Of a DNA stretch of 64,000 bases, positions 28,751-39,496 are shown piece after piece. Made by a program: the position numbers and the translations under genes. Every line of letters starts with the position of its first letter. Within the stretch, counting starts at the first letter, position 1. The notes beneath the pieces are model-generated. The model saw only the letters and a list, made by a program, of their open reading frames with translations. It was not told where the DNA came from and searched no databases. The DNA lies in assembly GCA_002835675.1 (NCBI GenBank), contig PIZR01000003.1, positions 1-64,000 of the forward strand, read 5' to 3'. Source of the DNA: Bacillus sp. BA3. Its GTDB lineage: Bacteria; Bacillota; Bacilli; Bacillales; DSM-1321.

Positions 28751-29851
28751 TTAGCGATTGGGGGTGCGAAGAATTTCTGCGTTGTTTTGTCCTGGCCTCA
28801 AGCCAGCATGTTTATATTCAGGGGTGAAAACCGATGTTTTGATTGGACAGGCGATTTGCCTCTGGACATTTCCTTTTCCGTCAGGTACCTCGACGATCAT
28901 TCCCCTCTCCTTCAATTGGGGGTGTTCGGCCGCTTCGGTGAAGGTCAGCACTGGTTCTGCGCAGGCCTCGAAATCAGCGAATATTCCCTGCCATTCTTGA
29001 AAATCTCTTTCAAGGAAAGCAAGTCGGATGGCCATTTTAAACCTGATTCCGCTTTCTTCATCGCTATTCATGCTCAGTTCATATAATTCGGGTGCACCGA
29101 TCGCTTCACATAATGCTTTTCGAAAAGGGGGCTCAAGACTTCCTACCGAAAAATGACGTCCATCTTTCGTTTCGTAAAAGTCATAAAAGGACCCTCCGTT
29201 CAACATCAGTTTTTCTGGTTCAAGCTCGAGGCCCCCTTGTAAATTCAAAGGTGCGGATATGGCATTCAAGGCAAAGCTGCAATCGGTCATGCTGATGTCG
29301 ATGGCTTGGCCGAACCCCGTTCTTTCCCTGTGAATGACAGCAGATAATATACCGATAACAGCATGCAATGAGCCTCCGGCAAGATCTGCTATTTGGGTTC
29401 CGTTTTTTGCCGGTCCGCCCTTTTTCGTACCGGAATAGCCTGATAAGCCTGCAATCGAAATATAATTGATATCATGTCCCGGTCGGTCTTTATAGGGACC
29501 AGTCTGGCCGAAGCCCGTGATGGAACAGTAAATCAGCTTTGGATTGATCGATTTTAATGCCTCATACCCCAGTCCCAAACGTTCCATTACACCTGGACGG
29601 AATTGTTCAATGACGATATCGTATTCCTTCACTAGGTTTTTTACGGATTCGATTGACTCAGATTGTTTTAAATCCAGTGTGATCGACTTCTTCGATCTGT
29701 TAAGATATTGGTTCACACCCCATGAATCCTTTGCTCCCGGCCTCTCTACCTTCAAAACATCCGCTCCTAAATCCGCTAGCATCAAAGTGGCAAATGGGCC
29801 TGGTAGTAACGTTGAAAAGTCCAATACTTTTAAATGAGTCAATAAGGTCAT
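28751..29851 (-). CDS. CaiB/BaiF (class III) CoA transferase
   Basis: A 366-residue family III CoA transferase. N-terminal VLDFSTLLPGPFATLMLADLGADVLKVERP, YDIVIEQFRPGVMERLGLGYE and ITGFGQTGPYKDRPGHDINYI are all diagnostic; the Asp in GHD is the catalytic residue. Relatives include alpha-methylacyl-CoA racemases and carboxylic acid CoA transferases, so the acid substrate is open. ATG 29851 follows GGGAAGGTG; an ATG 24 bases upstream is less well placed. Monocistronic. Confidence 0.9.
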   Translation of the reverse strand: MTLLTHLKVLDFSTLLPGPFATLMLADLGADVLKVERPGAKDSWGVNQYLNRSKKSITLDLKQSESIESVKNLVKEYDIVIEQFRPGVMERLGLGYEALKSINPKLIYCSITGFGQTGPYKDRPGHDINYISIAGLSGYSGTKKGGPAKNGTQIADLAGGSLHAVIGILSAVIHRERTGFGQAIDISMTDCSFALNAISAPLNLQGGLELEPEKLMLNGGSFYDFYETKDGRHFSVGSLEPPFRKALCEAIGAPELYELSMNSDEESGIRFKMAIRLAFLERDFQEWQGIFADFEACAEPVLTFTEAAEHPQLKERGMIVEVPDGKGNVQRQIACPIKTSVFTPEYKHAGLRPGQNNAEILRTPNR

Positions 29852-29984
29852 CAGCCGTGCACCTTCCCTTTCCATTGAAAAAATTAAAAGCTTTCCGCGT
29901 CGTTCTGTAAATTCAATTTAGCAGAGATTACGATTATCATATAACACCTCTCATCGGATATGTATAAATTTCCATTTAACAAAA

Positions 29985-30022
29985 ATAAAAAGCTAGGAAT
30001 CAGCTTCCTAGCTTTTTGATAA
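29985..30022 (-). terminator. Second terminator after the permease gene
   Basis: AAAAAGCTAGGAA and TTCCTAGCTTTTT form a 13-bp stem ending in a T tract on the minus strand. Nothing else is seen in the 29880-29985 gap. Confidence 0.88.
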
Positions 30023-30035
30023 TGAGCCTAACAAG

Positions 30036-30075
30036 TAAAAGCCGGACAATTCAATACTGCATTGTCCGGCTGATT
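30036..30075 (-). terminator. First terminator after the permease gene
   Basis: On the minus strand AGCCGGACAAT and ATTGTCCGGCT form an 11-bp stem followed by TTTTA. Confidence 0.85.
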
Positions 30076-30090
30076 TCACTTTAAGGTTGT

Positions 30091-31572
30091 TCATTCATAT
30101 TTTTTGTCAAAGTCAAATTCGACTTCATCAAGTTTAACGAATTTAGTTTTTCTTATTAGTTTATAGCCAAACCATAGACCAAGGAAAAGCGGGATTCCCA
30201 GATATGCAGCTATAACACTGCCCCAATCGATCTGGTCTGAGAAAAAGGCTTGGATATTTTGGGACAGGATGACGATCATGCCAATTAATATGGCAAAGAT
30301 CGGACCTATCGGGAACCATAATGCCTTATATGGCAGCTTCTCCAATGAATGGCCTTGAGCGATGAATGCTTTCCGGAAACGGTAATGGCTGATGGATATG
30401 CCCAGCCAAAAGATGAATCCTGTAATTCCAATGGCATTCATTAACCAAATATACACTTTACCATCACCGAATACGGAGGCTAAAAAGGCAAGCATGCCAA
30501 TTGAACATGTCAAAATCATGCCTGCAACCGGTACTCCGCGTTTATTAAGTTTTGCAAAAATACGCGGTGCTTGCCCATCTTTTGCCATAGAATATAACAT
30601 ACGCGTAGATGCATATAGACTGGAGTTACCTGCAGATAATACTGCTGTTAAAATGACGGCATTCATAAGCGAAGCAGCAAATGCAACTCCAGCTTTTTCA
30701 AAAATGAGCGTGAATGGACTTACCATGACGTTATCGCCTTGTAAACTTGGATTCGTATAAGGGATAAGCAGTCCTATTACGAAGATTGCAAATACGTAAA
30801 AGAGCAGGATTCTCCAGAATACACTTTTAATGGCCTTCGGTATATTCCTTGCTGGATCTTCACTCTCACCCGCAGCCACACCGACAATTTCGGTACCTTG
30901 AAAAGAAAAGCCAGCAGCTATGAATACAATGAAAACACCCATGAACCCACCCGGGAAAGGGGCCTCATCGACGGTGAAGTTTTTAAAGCCTACCGCTTCG
31001 CCGCCCATAATGCCGACGATCATTAGCAGCCCGACGATTATAAAAATAACGATGGCCGTGACTTTTATGAAGGAAAACCAGTATTCCCCTTCACCATATC
31101 CTTTAACGGATAAATAGTTCAATAGGAAAATGAGCACCAAAAATGATGAACTCCACAACAATGATGGACTATTCGGAAACCAGAATTTCATGATCATTGT
31201 CGAGGCCGCCAACTCTGCCGCTATCGTCATCGACCAATTGAACCAATAAGTCCATCCCAAGGCAAACCCAAATGCCGGATCGACGAATTTCGATCCATAG
31301 GTACTGAATGAGCCGCTTGTCGGCATGAATGCTGCCAGTTCCCCTAAGCTCGTCATCACAAAGTACACCATTGCCCCAACTAAGGCATAAGCAAGTAATG
31401 CACCGCCTGGTCCAGCTGTATGAATGGCTGCCCCGCTGCTGAGGAACAGCCCGGTGCCAATAGCCCCGCCAATTGAAATCATCGTTAAATGGCGGGATTT
31501 TAAACCGCGCTTTAGTTCTTGTCCTTCTTGCTGTGGAGGATGCAAGATGTCATGTTCTTGTTTTGGTATCAT
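30091..31572 (-). CDS. Amino acid permease, LysP-like (APC superfamily)
   Basis: A 493-residue permease with twelve membrane helices. The N-terminal LKSRHLTMISIGGAIGTGLFLSSG and the following GPGGALLAYALVGAMVYFVMTSLGELA are the AAT-family signature; FQGTEIVGVAAGESEDPARNIP is also present. It most resembles lysine-specific permeases, but basic versus other amino acid specificity cannot be settled here. A CcpA-like site lies just upstream, so sugar repression is likely. Confidence 0.88.
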   Translation of the reverse strand: MIPKQEHDILHPPQQEGQELKRGLKSRHLTMISIGGAIGTGLFLSSGAAIHTAGPGGALLAYALVGAMVYFVMTSLGELAAFMPTSGSFSTYGSKFVDPAFGFALGWTYWFNWSMTIAAELAASTMIMKFWFPNSPSLLWSSSFLVLIFLLNYLSVKGYGEGEYWFSFIKVTAIVIFIIVGLLMIVGIMGGEAVGFKNFTVDEAPFPGGFMGVFIVFIAAGFSFQGTEIVGVAAGESEDPARNIPKAIKSVFWRILLFYVFAIFVIGLLIPYTNPSLQGDNVMVSPFTLIFEKAGVAFAASLMNAVILTAVLSAGNSSLYASTRMLYSMAKDGQAPRIFAKLNKRGVPVAGMILTCSIGMLAFLASVFGDGKVYIWLMNAIGITGFIFWLGISISHYRFRKAFIAQGHSLEKLPYKALWFPIGPIFAILIGMIVILSQNIQAFFSDQIDWGSVIAAYLGIPLFLGLWFGYKLIRKTKFVKLDEVEFDFDKKYE

Positions 31573-31591
31573 AAATTTTCATCCCTTTCTA

Positions 31592-31605
31592 TATAAGCGC
31601 TTTCA
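31592..31605 (-). promoter_or_regulatory. cre-like CcpA site before the permease
   Basis: On the minus strand TGAAAGCGCTTATA matches TGWAANCGNTNWCA at all but one position, 20 bases before the start codon. Its downstream position suits roadblock repression. Confidence 0.65.
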
Positions 31606-31766
31606 TATATGGAGAAATCCATTTAATAAATTTTCCTATTTCATAGACTTTCAAATAGACCTAATTTACAATTCGAATTCCTTTTCTGAATATATGCAAT
31701 TTTCATGCCAAGTTTATAAAACGCAATATTCAACAAATCATCAAAAAAATCGCCTTAAATAGACAA

Positions 31767-31832
31767 ATTTTTTTGCACTTTACGCCATGTTTTTTTGCAC
31801 ATTATGCCATGTTTTTTTGCACATTTATTCAT
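31767..31832. repeat. Three tandem 22-bp repeats
   Basis: Three copies of a 22-base unit, TTTTTTTGCACATTATGCCATG and close variants, lie in the gap between the divergent permease and neutral protease genes, about 180 bases before the protease start. Confidence 0.9.
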
Positions 31833-31988
31833 TTGGTTTAATTTAAATACATTCCAAATATTACTAAAAGAATATATCCAAAGAATATTTCTATCAAAAT
31901 CCATTTTTCTCCATTTTATTCCTTTAAATGTCATATTTTTTGCGGATTTTCTCCATTTGATAATAATTATGAAACGATGTAAAAATGA

Positions 31989-33641
<1,653 letters not shown>

Positions 33642-33657
33642 GAGATTTACCTATATG

Positions 33658-33702
33658 ATAAACACCTCCTAGCTTCACCTCTAGCGGAGGTGTTTTTTCT
33701 TA
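33658..33702 (+). terminator. Terminator after the neutral protease
   Basis: AACACCTCC and GGAGGTGTT pair across a 16-base loop, followed by six T residues. Confidence 0.9.
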
Positions 33703-33914
33703 TGCGGGGCTACCCCGATCATTTCAGCAGTTCGCTGCCTTCTTTTGGCCTTAATGTTTGGAATTCCGTCCTTTGGTACGGGGAGAACCTCAATAAAAAC
33801 AATCTTGTCGTTTGCTAAAAATGATTAATTCCGTAAAATAGTTGCTTTTCTTCTTATTAACTGTCAAGCTTAGATAATCTGGACTATATTGAATAGAACA
33901 AGTAGGTGACGAAC

Positions 33915-34316
33915 ATGATTGAAGTTAAAACTTCCACACTCAGTGATGGTGAGTTCAATAGAGGCGTATTCGCAACACGAGATATTAAAAAAGGTGAGCT
34001 TTTGCATGAGGCACCTGTCATTGCATATCCAAACGAGGAGCATGTTTTCATAGAGAAGACATTGCTGGCTGACTATGCGTTTGAATATGGAATAAACCAT
34101 ACTGCCATGCTTTTAGGCTATGGCATGCTGTTTAATCATTCTTATACACCCAACGCTACGTATGACATAAACTTCAAGAATCATACGTTTGATTTCTTTG
34201 CTTACACCGACATAAAGGCAGGAGAAGAAATCCTGATTAATTATAATGGTGAAGTCGATAATGAGGATCCGCTTTGGTTCAATAAAGAAAATGATGGTGA
34301 AGATGAAGCTGAATGA
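33915..34316 (+). CDS. SET-domain protein
   Basis: A 133-residue protein that is essentially one small SET domain. All three signature blocks are present: GVFATRDIKKGELLHEAP, MLFNHSYTPNATY (the NHS-PN block) and DIKAGEEILINYNGE. An acidic tail (KENDGEDEAE) ends the protein. SET domains methylate lysines with S-adenosylmethionine; bacterial targets are mostly unknown. ATG 33915 follows AGGTGA and removes three residues of an upstream GTG start. Stands alone. Confidence 0.88.
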   Translation: MIEVKTSTLSDGEFNRGVFATRDIKKGELLHEAPVIAYPNEEHVFIEKTLLADYAFEYGINHTAMLLGYGMLFNHSYTPNATYDINFKNHTFDFFAYTDIKAGEEILINYNGEVDNEDPLWFNKENDGEDEAE

Positions 34317-34331
34317 TCATTGATCATTCAT

Positions 34332-34402
34332 GAAAGCACTTGTACTTTTTAAAACCTGTCCAAGGTTTTTCGAAAGTATAAGTGCTTTTCCTTTTTCCTT
34401 TC
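34332..34402 (+). terminator. Terminator after the SET-domain gene
   Basis: AAAGCACTT and AAGTGCTTT flank a longer imperfect hairpin (ACTTT/AAAGT, CC/GG) followed by a T-rich run. Confidence 0.75.
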
Positions 34403-34449
34403 ACCGGCTTGATGAATTCACTGCTGGATTTTAAAAAGATCATACGCAA

Positions 34450-34490
34450 TAAATAAAGCCCCATTAAGAATAACTTAATGGGGTCATTTC
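34450..34490 (-). terminator. Terminator of the small basic protein gene
   Basis: On the minus strand CCCCATTAAG and CTTAATGGGG form a 10-bp stem followed by CTTTATTTATT. Confidence 0.85.
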
Positions 34491-34493
34491 ACC

Positions 34494-34682
34494 TTAACGT
34501 ACGGATGGGTTACTTGATTTTGTTTTGGTTATTGATTGGAATTGGCCCTTAACCTTATCAATGGTTTCGGGTGTAGCTAGGGATCTTATTTGACTCATCG
34601 TTTTTTCACGGGTTTTCTTATTGCGCATTAAAAATGCAGCTGCTCCTATCAGGACGGTTCCAAGCATTTTGTTTGATGGCAT
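34494..34682 (-). CDS. Small basic protein, YtxH-like architecture
   Basis: A 62-residue protein with a short hydrophobic N-terminal segment (MLGTVLIGAAAFLMRNKK) followed by a basic amphipathic helix (TREKTMSQIRSLATPETIDKVKG) and a polar tail. Start ATG 34682 follows GAAGGAGG. The arrangement recalls YtxH-type stress proteins but is too short for a firm assignment. Own terminator; no operon. Confidence 0.65.
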   Translation of the reverse strand: MPSNKMLGTVLIGAAAFLMRNKKTREKTMSQIRSLATPETIDKVKGQFQSITKTKSSNPSVR

Positions 34683-34771
34683 GTTAGTTTCCTCCTTCAA
34701 GTTAGTCCTATATAGTATTCCCTCTATGGACTGATTTAAACAAAAGCATACTTGGGAGAGCGATTTCGCTT

Positions 34772-36010
34772 TTATTTATCCTTGCTCAGGCTTTCGATAA
34801 ACTTTAGGCTTTCGGGATTTTTCACGACTTTTTCAGCTTCATCCGGATCAGCTTTCGTTTGCTTCATATTGTAAAGTTTATATGTCAGCACTCTTTTCAC
34901 TGACTCGTCAATTCTATCCATTGGAACTTCCCCTGCTTTTACTGCTCGCAGTAATCCGTTATATACCTCAAGCTCATGGGCATATTCATGACAGACTAGT
35001 AATAAGTCAGCTCCTGCAAGAATTGCCTGCTTCCCCATCTCTTCATAAGAGAAATACTTGTTCACAGCACCCATTTCCAAATCATCTGTAACGACAAGTC
35101 CTTCATATTTGAGTTTCCCCCGAAGCAGGTCTTCGATGATGATTTTAGAAAGGCTTGCTGGTTTTTCTTTATCATAGGCTGGATATTTAATGTGGGTCAC
35201 CATCACGAAAAAATTTTGGTTATCCAGTTCACTTATGATTTGTTTGAAAGGATAAATATCCGAATTTTCCAGATCAAGTTGGTTTGCCTCCACGGATGAT
35301 GTTTCGACATGCGGATCGATTTCGCTGCGTCCGTTTCCAGGAAAGTGCTTCAATGCACCAGTTATCGATACATCGTTCAAGCCTTGAATGGCTTTCTTTC
35401 CGTATTGATACACCTTTTCCGGATCTTGTCCCAATGAACGCTTATCCGTTTTCGATAGATCAAGAACAGGGGCAAAATTAATGTTAATCCCCATGGAGCC
35501 CAGTTCTGTACCATTCAATTTGGCCACTTTGTACACGTCTGTAACGGATGCATTATTTCCAAGGTCCTGTTGTGCAGGGAGGGGCGATACCCGTTCCTTC
35601 ATCCGAATGATGTCCCCTCCTTCCTGATCGATGGCAACCATCAACGGGAGTGAATGGGTACTTTGATTGGCCATTTGCTGAAGCGAATTGGATAACCTGG
35701 CCACTTGTTTAGGGGATTTCATATTGCGGTCAAAATAAATGACGCCCCCTATATGTTTTTGTTCGATAAGCTCCGTAATTTCACTGCTCTTTTCGGTTCC
35801 CTTGAAACCGACCATCATAAGCTGTCCGATTTTTTCTTCAAGCGTCATTTTTTTTAGCAATTTTTCTATTCTTTCATGGTTATCCGCACCGGCTTCTTTC
35901 CCTTTTTCCGCTCTGTAATTCACATCCATATTCAACTGAATGAACACCACTGTAAAAGTGAGGATTGCGATGAGGAAAAGACCCCAATATATATTTTTTT
36001 TATTCTTCAT
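34772..36010 (-). CDS. Glycoside hydrolase family 3, NagZ-like beta-N-acetylhexosaminidase
   Basis: A 412-residue protein with an N-terminal membrane anchor (NIYWGLFLIAILTFTVVFIQL) and a GH3 barrel. The KHFPGNGRSEIDPH segment supplies the acid-base His/Asp dyad of NagZ-type enzymes, and VVTDDLEMGAV holds the nucleophile Asp. It likely removes GlcNAc from peptidoglycan fragments outside the membrane. I place the start at 36010 after GAAGGT; the frame runs to 36094 without a site. Monocistronic. Confidence 0.87.
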   Translation of the reverse strand: MKNKKNIYWGLFLIAILTFTVVFIQLNMDVNYRAEKGKEAGADNHERIEKLLKKMTLEEKIGQLMMVGFKGTEKSSEITELIEQKHIGGVIYFDRNMKSPKQVARLSNSLQQMANQSTHSLPLMVAIDQEGGDIIRMKERVSPLPAQQDLGNNASVTDVYKVAKLNGTELGSMGININFAPVLDLSKTDKRSLGQDPEKVYQYGKKAIQGLNDVSITGALKHFPGNGRSEIDPHVETSSVEANQLDLENSDIYPFKQIISELDNQNFFVMVTHIKYPAYDKEKPASLSKIIIEDLLRGKLKYEGLVVTDDLEMGAVNKYFSYEEMGKQAILAGADLLLVCHEYAHELEVYNGLLRAVKAGEVPMDRIDESVKRVLTYKLYNMKQTKADPDEAEKVVKNPESLKFIESLSKDK

Positions 36011-36192
36011 GCTTTGACCTTCATTGACATTTTCTCTGTCCTTCCTTGATAGCCCTTTTATTGATTTTGCTGTACACATCTTAATCATGTTCATAAAGTG
36101 ACAATTCTATATCATCATTGCTGATTTTTTTGAATAAAGCATTAGCCGCGTACCATACTACAAACATAGCCTAAATAAAAGGAGATGCCCCC

Positions 36193-36546
36193 ATGAACGG
36201 AATCTTGAAGAATATTGCCGTCACCTTCAGTCATGCAGTCGATTATGCAAAAGAAAAAATAACGGCCTTTACAGGATCGACTTCTGTTACGATAGCGGAA
36301 TTGAGTGAGCACATCATCAATCAGCCTGAAACAAAACTAATCAGGAAAAACCTTTTAGGTATACCTTTTTCTTTTTATCATTTACAAAAAGAAGACGTTA
36401 CGTACTATTTGGAAATGAAAAGCTCACAGGTTCTCCAGTTGGATGTTCAAGCGCATAATCATCCGATTGTGTCTTACAGGTCTTATCGAGATAAATCCAG
36501 CTTGCCCACGGCCATTAGGTTTCCTAAAACCCTTTTATCCGAATGA
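36193..36546 (+). CDS. Hypothetical protein, 117 residues
   Basis: Behind a clear AAAGGAGATG site. The N terminus is amphipathic (NGILKNIAVTFSHAVDYAKEKI), the middle looks alpha/beta (SVTIAELSEHIINQPETKLI), and the end is strand-rich (VTYYLEMKSSQVLQLDV). No signal peptide or membrane helix. I do not recognise the family. It converges with the TrmB regulator across a bidirectional terminator. Confidence 0.7.
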   Translation: MNGILKNIAVTFSHAVDYAKEKITAFTGSTSVTIAELSEHIINQPETKLIRKNLLGIPFSFYHLQKEDVTYYLEMKSSQVLQLDVQAHNHPIVSYRSYRDKSSLPTAIRFPKTLLSE

Positions 36547-36561
36547 CTTCGTTACAAAAAT

Positions 36562-36607
36562 AAAAAAGCTGATATCCCCTGCATATGGGGTTATCAGCTT
36601 TTTTCAA
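36562..36607. terminator. Bidirectional terminator
   Basis: AAAAAAGCTGATA and TATCAGCTTTTTT with an inner CCCC/GGGG stem separate the hypothetical gene and the TrmB gene. Confidence 0.9.
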
Positions 36608-36609
36608 TC

Positions 36610-37392
36610 TTATAGGGAGAAAAAACGGTCTCTTTCACTTGAAATCCATTTCTCTGCATCTTCTTCATCCTTTTTAACCAACCGGTTAACGAGGATATCA
36701 TGCCAAATGTAATTTTCGAGAAAATTGATATGAATGGGATCATCTGTGTAGAACGCCGTTTCCCTCGTTTCGGGCGAAGGGCCGTAAATCGTCTCCTTAC
36801 CATCGATGGATAAGATGAACCATTTGTTTTCTCCGATATTTTCCACATAGCTTGTTTTGCGATGTATATCTATACCTGATAATGGGTTTTCAACCTGAAA
36901 TGCAATCCCCTTGAGAGTGCAATGCGCGGCGACCCCTTTTAGCTCTTGTTCAAGTTTTTCATACATCTCGTCCCATAAGGAAACCACCACCCTTTTCTCG
37001 GCTTTGTGAATCAAAGTACGGCAGAAGGATAGGATGTGCCCTTCACCCTTAAGCGTCATTACACGATTGTCGGACATCGGTTCGATTTTTTCGAATTGCT
37101 TTAGTGTATGGCTGATGGATTGATAGGTATTGTTCCATTTTGATTGAACCGATTCCAAAAAAACATCGACTGGCAGCGGTGAATATTTTATCGAGTCATT
37201 GATTTCCTCTTTTAAGACGATTCCTTCTTCTTGCAGTCCATTTAATATCTCATAGATGCGGGCCCTCGGAATTCCTGATTCCTTGCTTACTTGATAGGCA
37301 CTGGCTGGGCCTTGGCGAACCAAAGAAACATACGCCTTTGCTTCATATTGACTAAACCCGAGAGACTGTAGTTTTTGAATGATATCTTGCAT
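36610..37392 (-). CDS. TrmB-family transcriptional regulator
   Basis: A 260-residue regulator. The N-terminal winged helix (about 1-75) has the TrmB signature LGFSQYEAKAYVSLVRQGPASAYQVSK and SGIPRARIYEILN; the C-terminal part resembles a phospholipase D-like effector domain. AGGAGGT precedes ATG. It diverges from a TSUP exporter, and an 11-bp inverted repeat lies between them, so it probably controls that exporter. The signal is unknown. Confidence 0.88.
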   Translation of the reverse strand: MQDIIQKLQSLGFSQYEAKAYVSLVRQGPASAYQVSKESGIPRARIYEILNGLQEEGIVLKEEINDSIKYSPLPVDVFLESVQSKWNNTYQSISHTLKQFEKIEPMSDNRVMTLKGEGHILSFCRTLIHKAEKRVVVSLWDEMYEKLEQELKGVAAHCTLKGIAFQVENPLSGIDIHRKTSYVENIGENKWFILSIDGKETIYGPSPETRETAFYTDDPIHINFLENYIWHDILVNRLVKKDEEDAEKWISSERDRFFSL

Positions 37393-37510
37393 AGTACCTC
37401 CTAGTGCTTTTAGTAAGTTATATGCCTATCATACCAAATCTCTTATCGAAATCTATTTCGAATTCAAATCGGTATGACTCATAATATTCTTATTTACAGA
37501 ATGGTTTCGA

Positions 37511-37536
37511 TTAGTTACTATCTAAATAGTGACTAA
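37511..37536. promoter_or_regulatory. Inverted repeat, candidate TrmB operator
   Basis: TTAGTTACTAT-CTAA-ATAGTGACTAA is an 11-bp inverted repeat with one mismatch, in the 214-bp divergent region between the TrmB regulator and the TSUP exporter. Confidence 0.6.
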
Positions 37537-37606
37537 TAAAAACGACTTATGGCTTCTGCAAAACAAGCAATCCAGCCTGAATGCCATTGATACGGAGGCT
37601 TCTTAG

Positions 37607-38377
37607 ATGGAAGATATACAAATTTCAACACTTTTGCTACTGATGTTTTTCGGATTTTTGGCAGCATTCATTGATTCTGTGGTCGGCGGCGGCGGCCTGA
37701 TTTCGATACCCGCTTTATTATTTTCAGGACTTTCCCCGTCAGCAGCGATCGCAACGAATAAGTTAGCAAGTTCCATGGGGTCTTTAACAAGTACCATTGC
37801 CTTCATTCGCTCAGGTAAGGTTGATTTCAAATTGGTTTCCAAACTTTTCCCATTGATTTTCATAGGTTCCCTGCTAGGAGCTTGGGTTGTCAATTTCGTC
37901 TCGCCTGAATTATTAAAGCCAATGATCTTGGTTCTATTAATAGCTATTGCCATTTATACCTTTTTTAAAAAGGACTGGGGCCAGAAATCGACTTACCATA
38001 AACTCACATGGCAAAAGGCTGCACTATTTGCGTTCGCTATATTTGCGATTGGTTTTTATGATGGGTTTTTGGGCGCTGGAACGGGATCTTTCATTTTGTT
38101 TGCCTTTTTAATGATTGGCTTTGATTTTTTGCACTCTGCAGGAAATGCAAAATTTTTGAACTTCGGAAGTAATTTGGCAGCACTGATCATGTTCATATTC
38201 CTTGATACCGTCAATTTTTCCTATGGAATACCGATGGGGATCTCCATGATAGCAGGAGCGTTGGCCGGTTCTAAATTTGCTATTAAAAAGGGAGTGGCCT
38301 ATGTAAGAGTATTATTTATCATAATAACCGTCATTCTGATCATGAAAAATATAATGGATTACTTAATGGGCGGCTAA
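37607..38377 (+). CDS. TSUP family (TauE/SafE) transporter
   Basis: A 256-residue membrane protein with about eight helices. The two-fold DUF81 pattern is visible: GFLAAFIDSVVGGGGLISIP in the first half and GFYDGFLGAGTGSFILFAF in the second. Members export sulfite, sulfonates or related organic acids. Ribosome site CGGAGG. Divergent TrmB regulator and shared palindrome suggest regulated expression. Substrate not inferable. Confidence 0.88.
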   Translation: MEDIQISTLLLLMFFGFLAAFIDSVVGGGGLISIPALLFSGLSPSAAIATNKLASSMGSLTSTIAFIRSGKVDFKLVSKLFPLIFIGSLLGAWVVNFVSPELLKPMILVLLIAIAIYTFFKKDWGQKSTYHKLTWQKAALFAFAIFAIGFYDGFLGAGTGSFILFAFLMIGFDFLHSAGNAKFLNFGSNLAALIMFIFLDTVNFSYGIPMGISMIAGALAGSKFAIKKGVAYVRVLFIIITVILIMKNIMDYLMGG

Positions 38378-38483
38378 TTTTTAAAAAAATAGAATTCAGC
38401 ACCTGATTCCCGCCACAGTATGTGACATATAGGAATTATTTGGGTATATGATAGGTATAGACTGTGTGGAAAGGTGTGGTTGG

Positions 38484-39422
38484 ATGATTGAAAAGTGGAA
38501 TGGCGAAGAAATGGCAGATGCATCAGGGCAAACCATTGTGATTACTGGTGCCAATAGTGGGCTTGGCTTCGAAACGGCTTTTGCACTGGCGGGTAAGGGG
38601 GCAGAAATCATCCTTGCTGTCCGGAATGCTTCAAAGGGAGAAAAGGCGGTCGATAGAATCCTAGGGGTCCACCCTAAGGCGAATGTACGCGTGATGCAGC
38701 TGGATTTAAGTGATTTAAGCAGCATTCGGCATTTTGCTGATTCCTTTCAGGAAAACTATGACTCACTCTCCGTCCTCATCAATAATGCAGGTGTGATGAT
38801 TCCGCCATACAGTAAGACGAAGGATGGTTTTGAGCTGCAATTCGGCAGCAATCATCTCGGTCATTTTGCTTTGACAGGTCTCCTTCTTCCGCTAATCCTT
38901 TCTACGCCAAAATCGCGTGTGGTCACATTGAGCAGCTTGGCCGCCATCAATGGATATATAGACTTCGAAAACTTAAATGGTGAAAACGGTTATAAACCAA
39001 TGAAATACTATGGGCAAAGCAAGCTGGCCAATCTACTCTTCGCCCGTGAATTACAGAACAAATTCACCCAGCATGGTGCAAGTCAGATCAGTGTTGCCTG
39101 TCATCCGGGCCTTTCCCATACTAATCTCATGTCACGCGGATCTGGCAAACCCATAAATAGATTCGTGCACTTTCTTTCGAAAACCATCACCCAGCCGGCA
39201 AGTATGGGAGCATTGCCTACCCTTTATGCCGCAACGGAGCCTACATTAACAGGCGGGGAGTACATCGGACCCGATGGAAAGAAGAGCAGAAAAGGCTTTC
39301 CTAGAAAAGACGATATCATCGATACCTTATATAATGAAGAAACTTCTAAAAGATTATGGGATATTTCAGAAACCTTGACAGAGGTCAAATATCGTTTCAC
39401 TGTAAGCATCACACCAAAATGA
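38484..39422 (+). CDS. Short-chain dehydrogenase/reductase (retinol-dehydrogenase-like)
   Basis: A 312-residue SDR. The cofactor loop TGANSGLGFETA, the NNAGVM motif and the catalytic YGQSKLAN are intact. Length and the GGEYIGPDG region place it with retinol dehydrogenase or protochlorophyllide-reductase-like SDRs. The start at 38484 follows AAAGGTG. Substrate unknown. It converges with the cyclophilin gene. Confidence 0.88.
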   Translation: MIEKWNGEEMADASGQTIVITGANSGLGFETAFALAGKGAEIILAVRNASKGEKAVDRILGVHPKANVRVMQLDLSDLSSIRHFADSFQENYDSLSVLINNAGVMIPPYSKTKDGFELQFGSNHLGHFALTGLLLPLILSTPKSRVVTLSSLAAINGYIDFENLNGENGYKPMKYYGQSKLANLLFARELQNKFTQHGASQISVACHPGLSHTNLMSRGSGKPINRFVHFLSKTITQPASMGALPTLYAATEPTLTGGEYIGPDGKKSRKGFPRKDDIIDTLYNEETSKRLWDISETLTEVKYRFTVSITPK

Positions 39423-39458
39423 CTCTATATTTCCCCTGTTTTTTCATGAACGGTGCAA

Positions 39459-39493
39459 AAAAAAGAGGGAGCATAATGCCCCCTCTTTTCGCT
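39459..39493. terminator. Bidirectional terminator
   Basis: AAAAGAGGG and CCCTCTTTT form the stem between the convergent SDR and cyclophilin genes. Confidence 0.85.
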
Positions 39494-39496
39494 TCA

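Noticed and set aside
33700..33900. Possible minus-strand coding remnant downstream of the neutral protease
   Set aside because: A run of about 38 open codons contains KAKRRQRTAEMIGVAPHKK, which reads protein-like, but there is no start or ribosome site and I cannot name a family.
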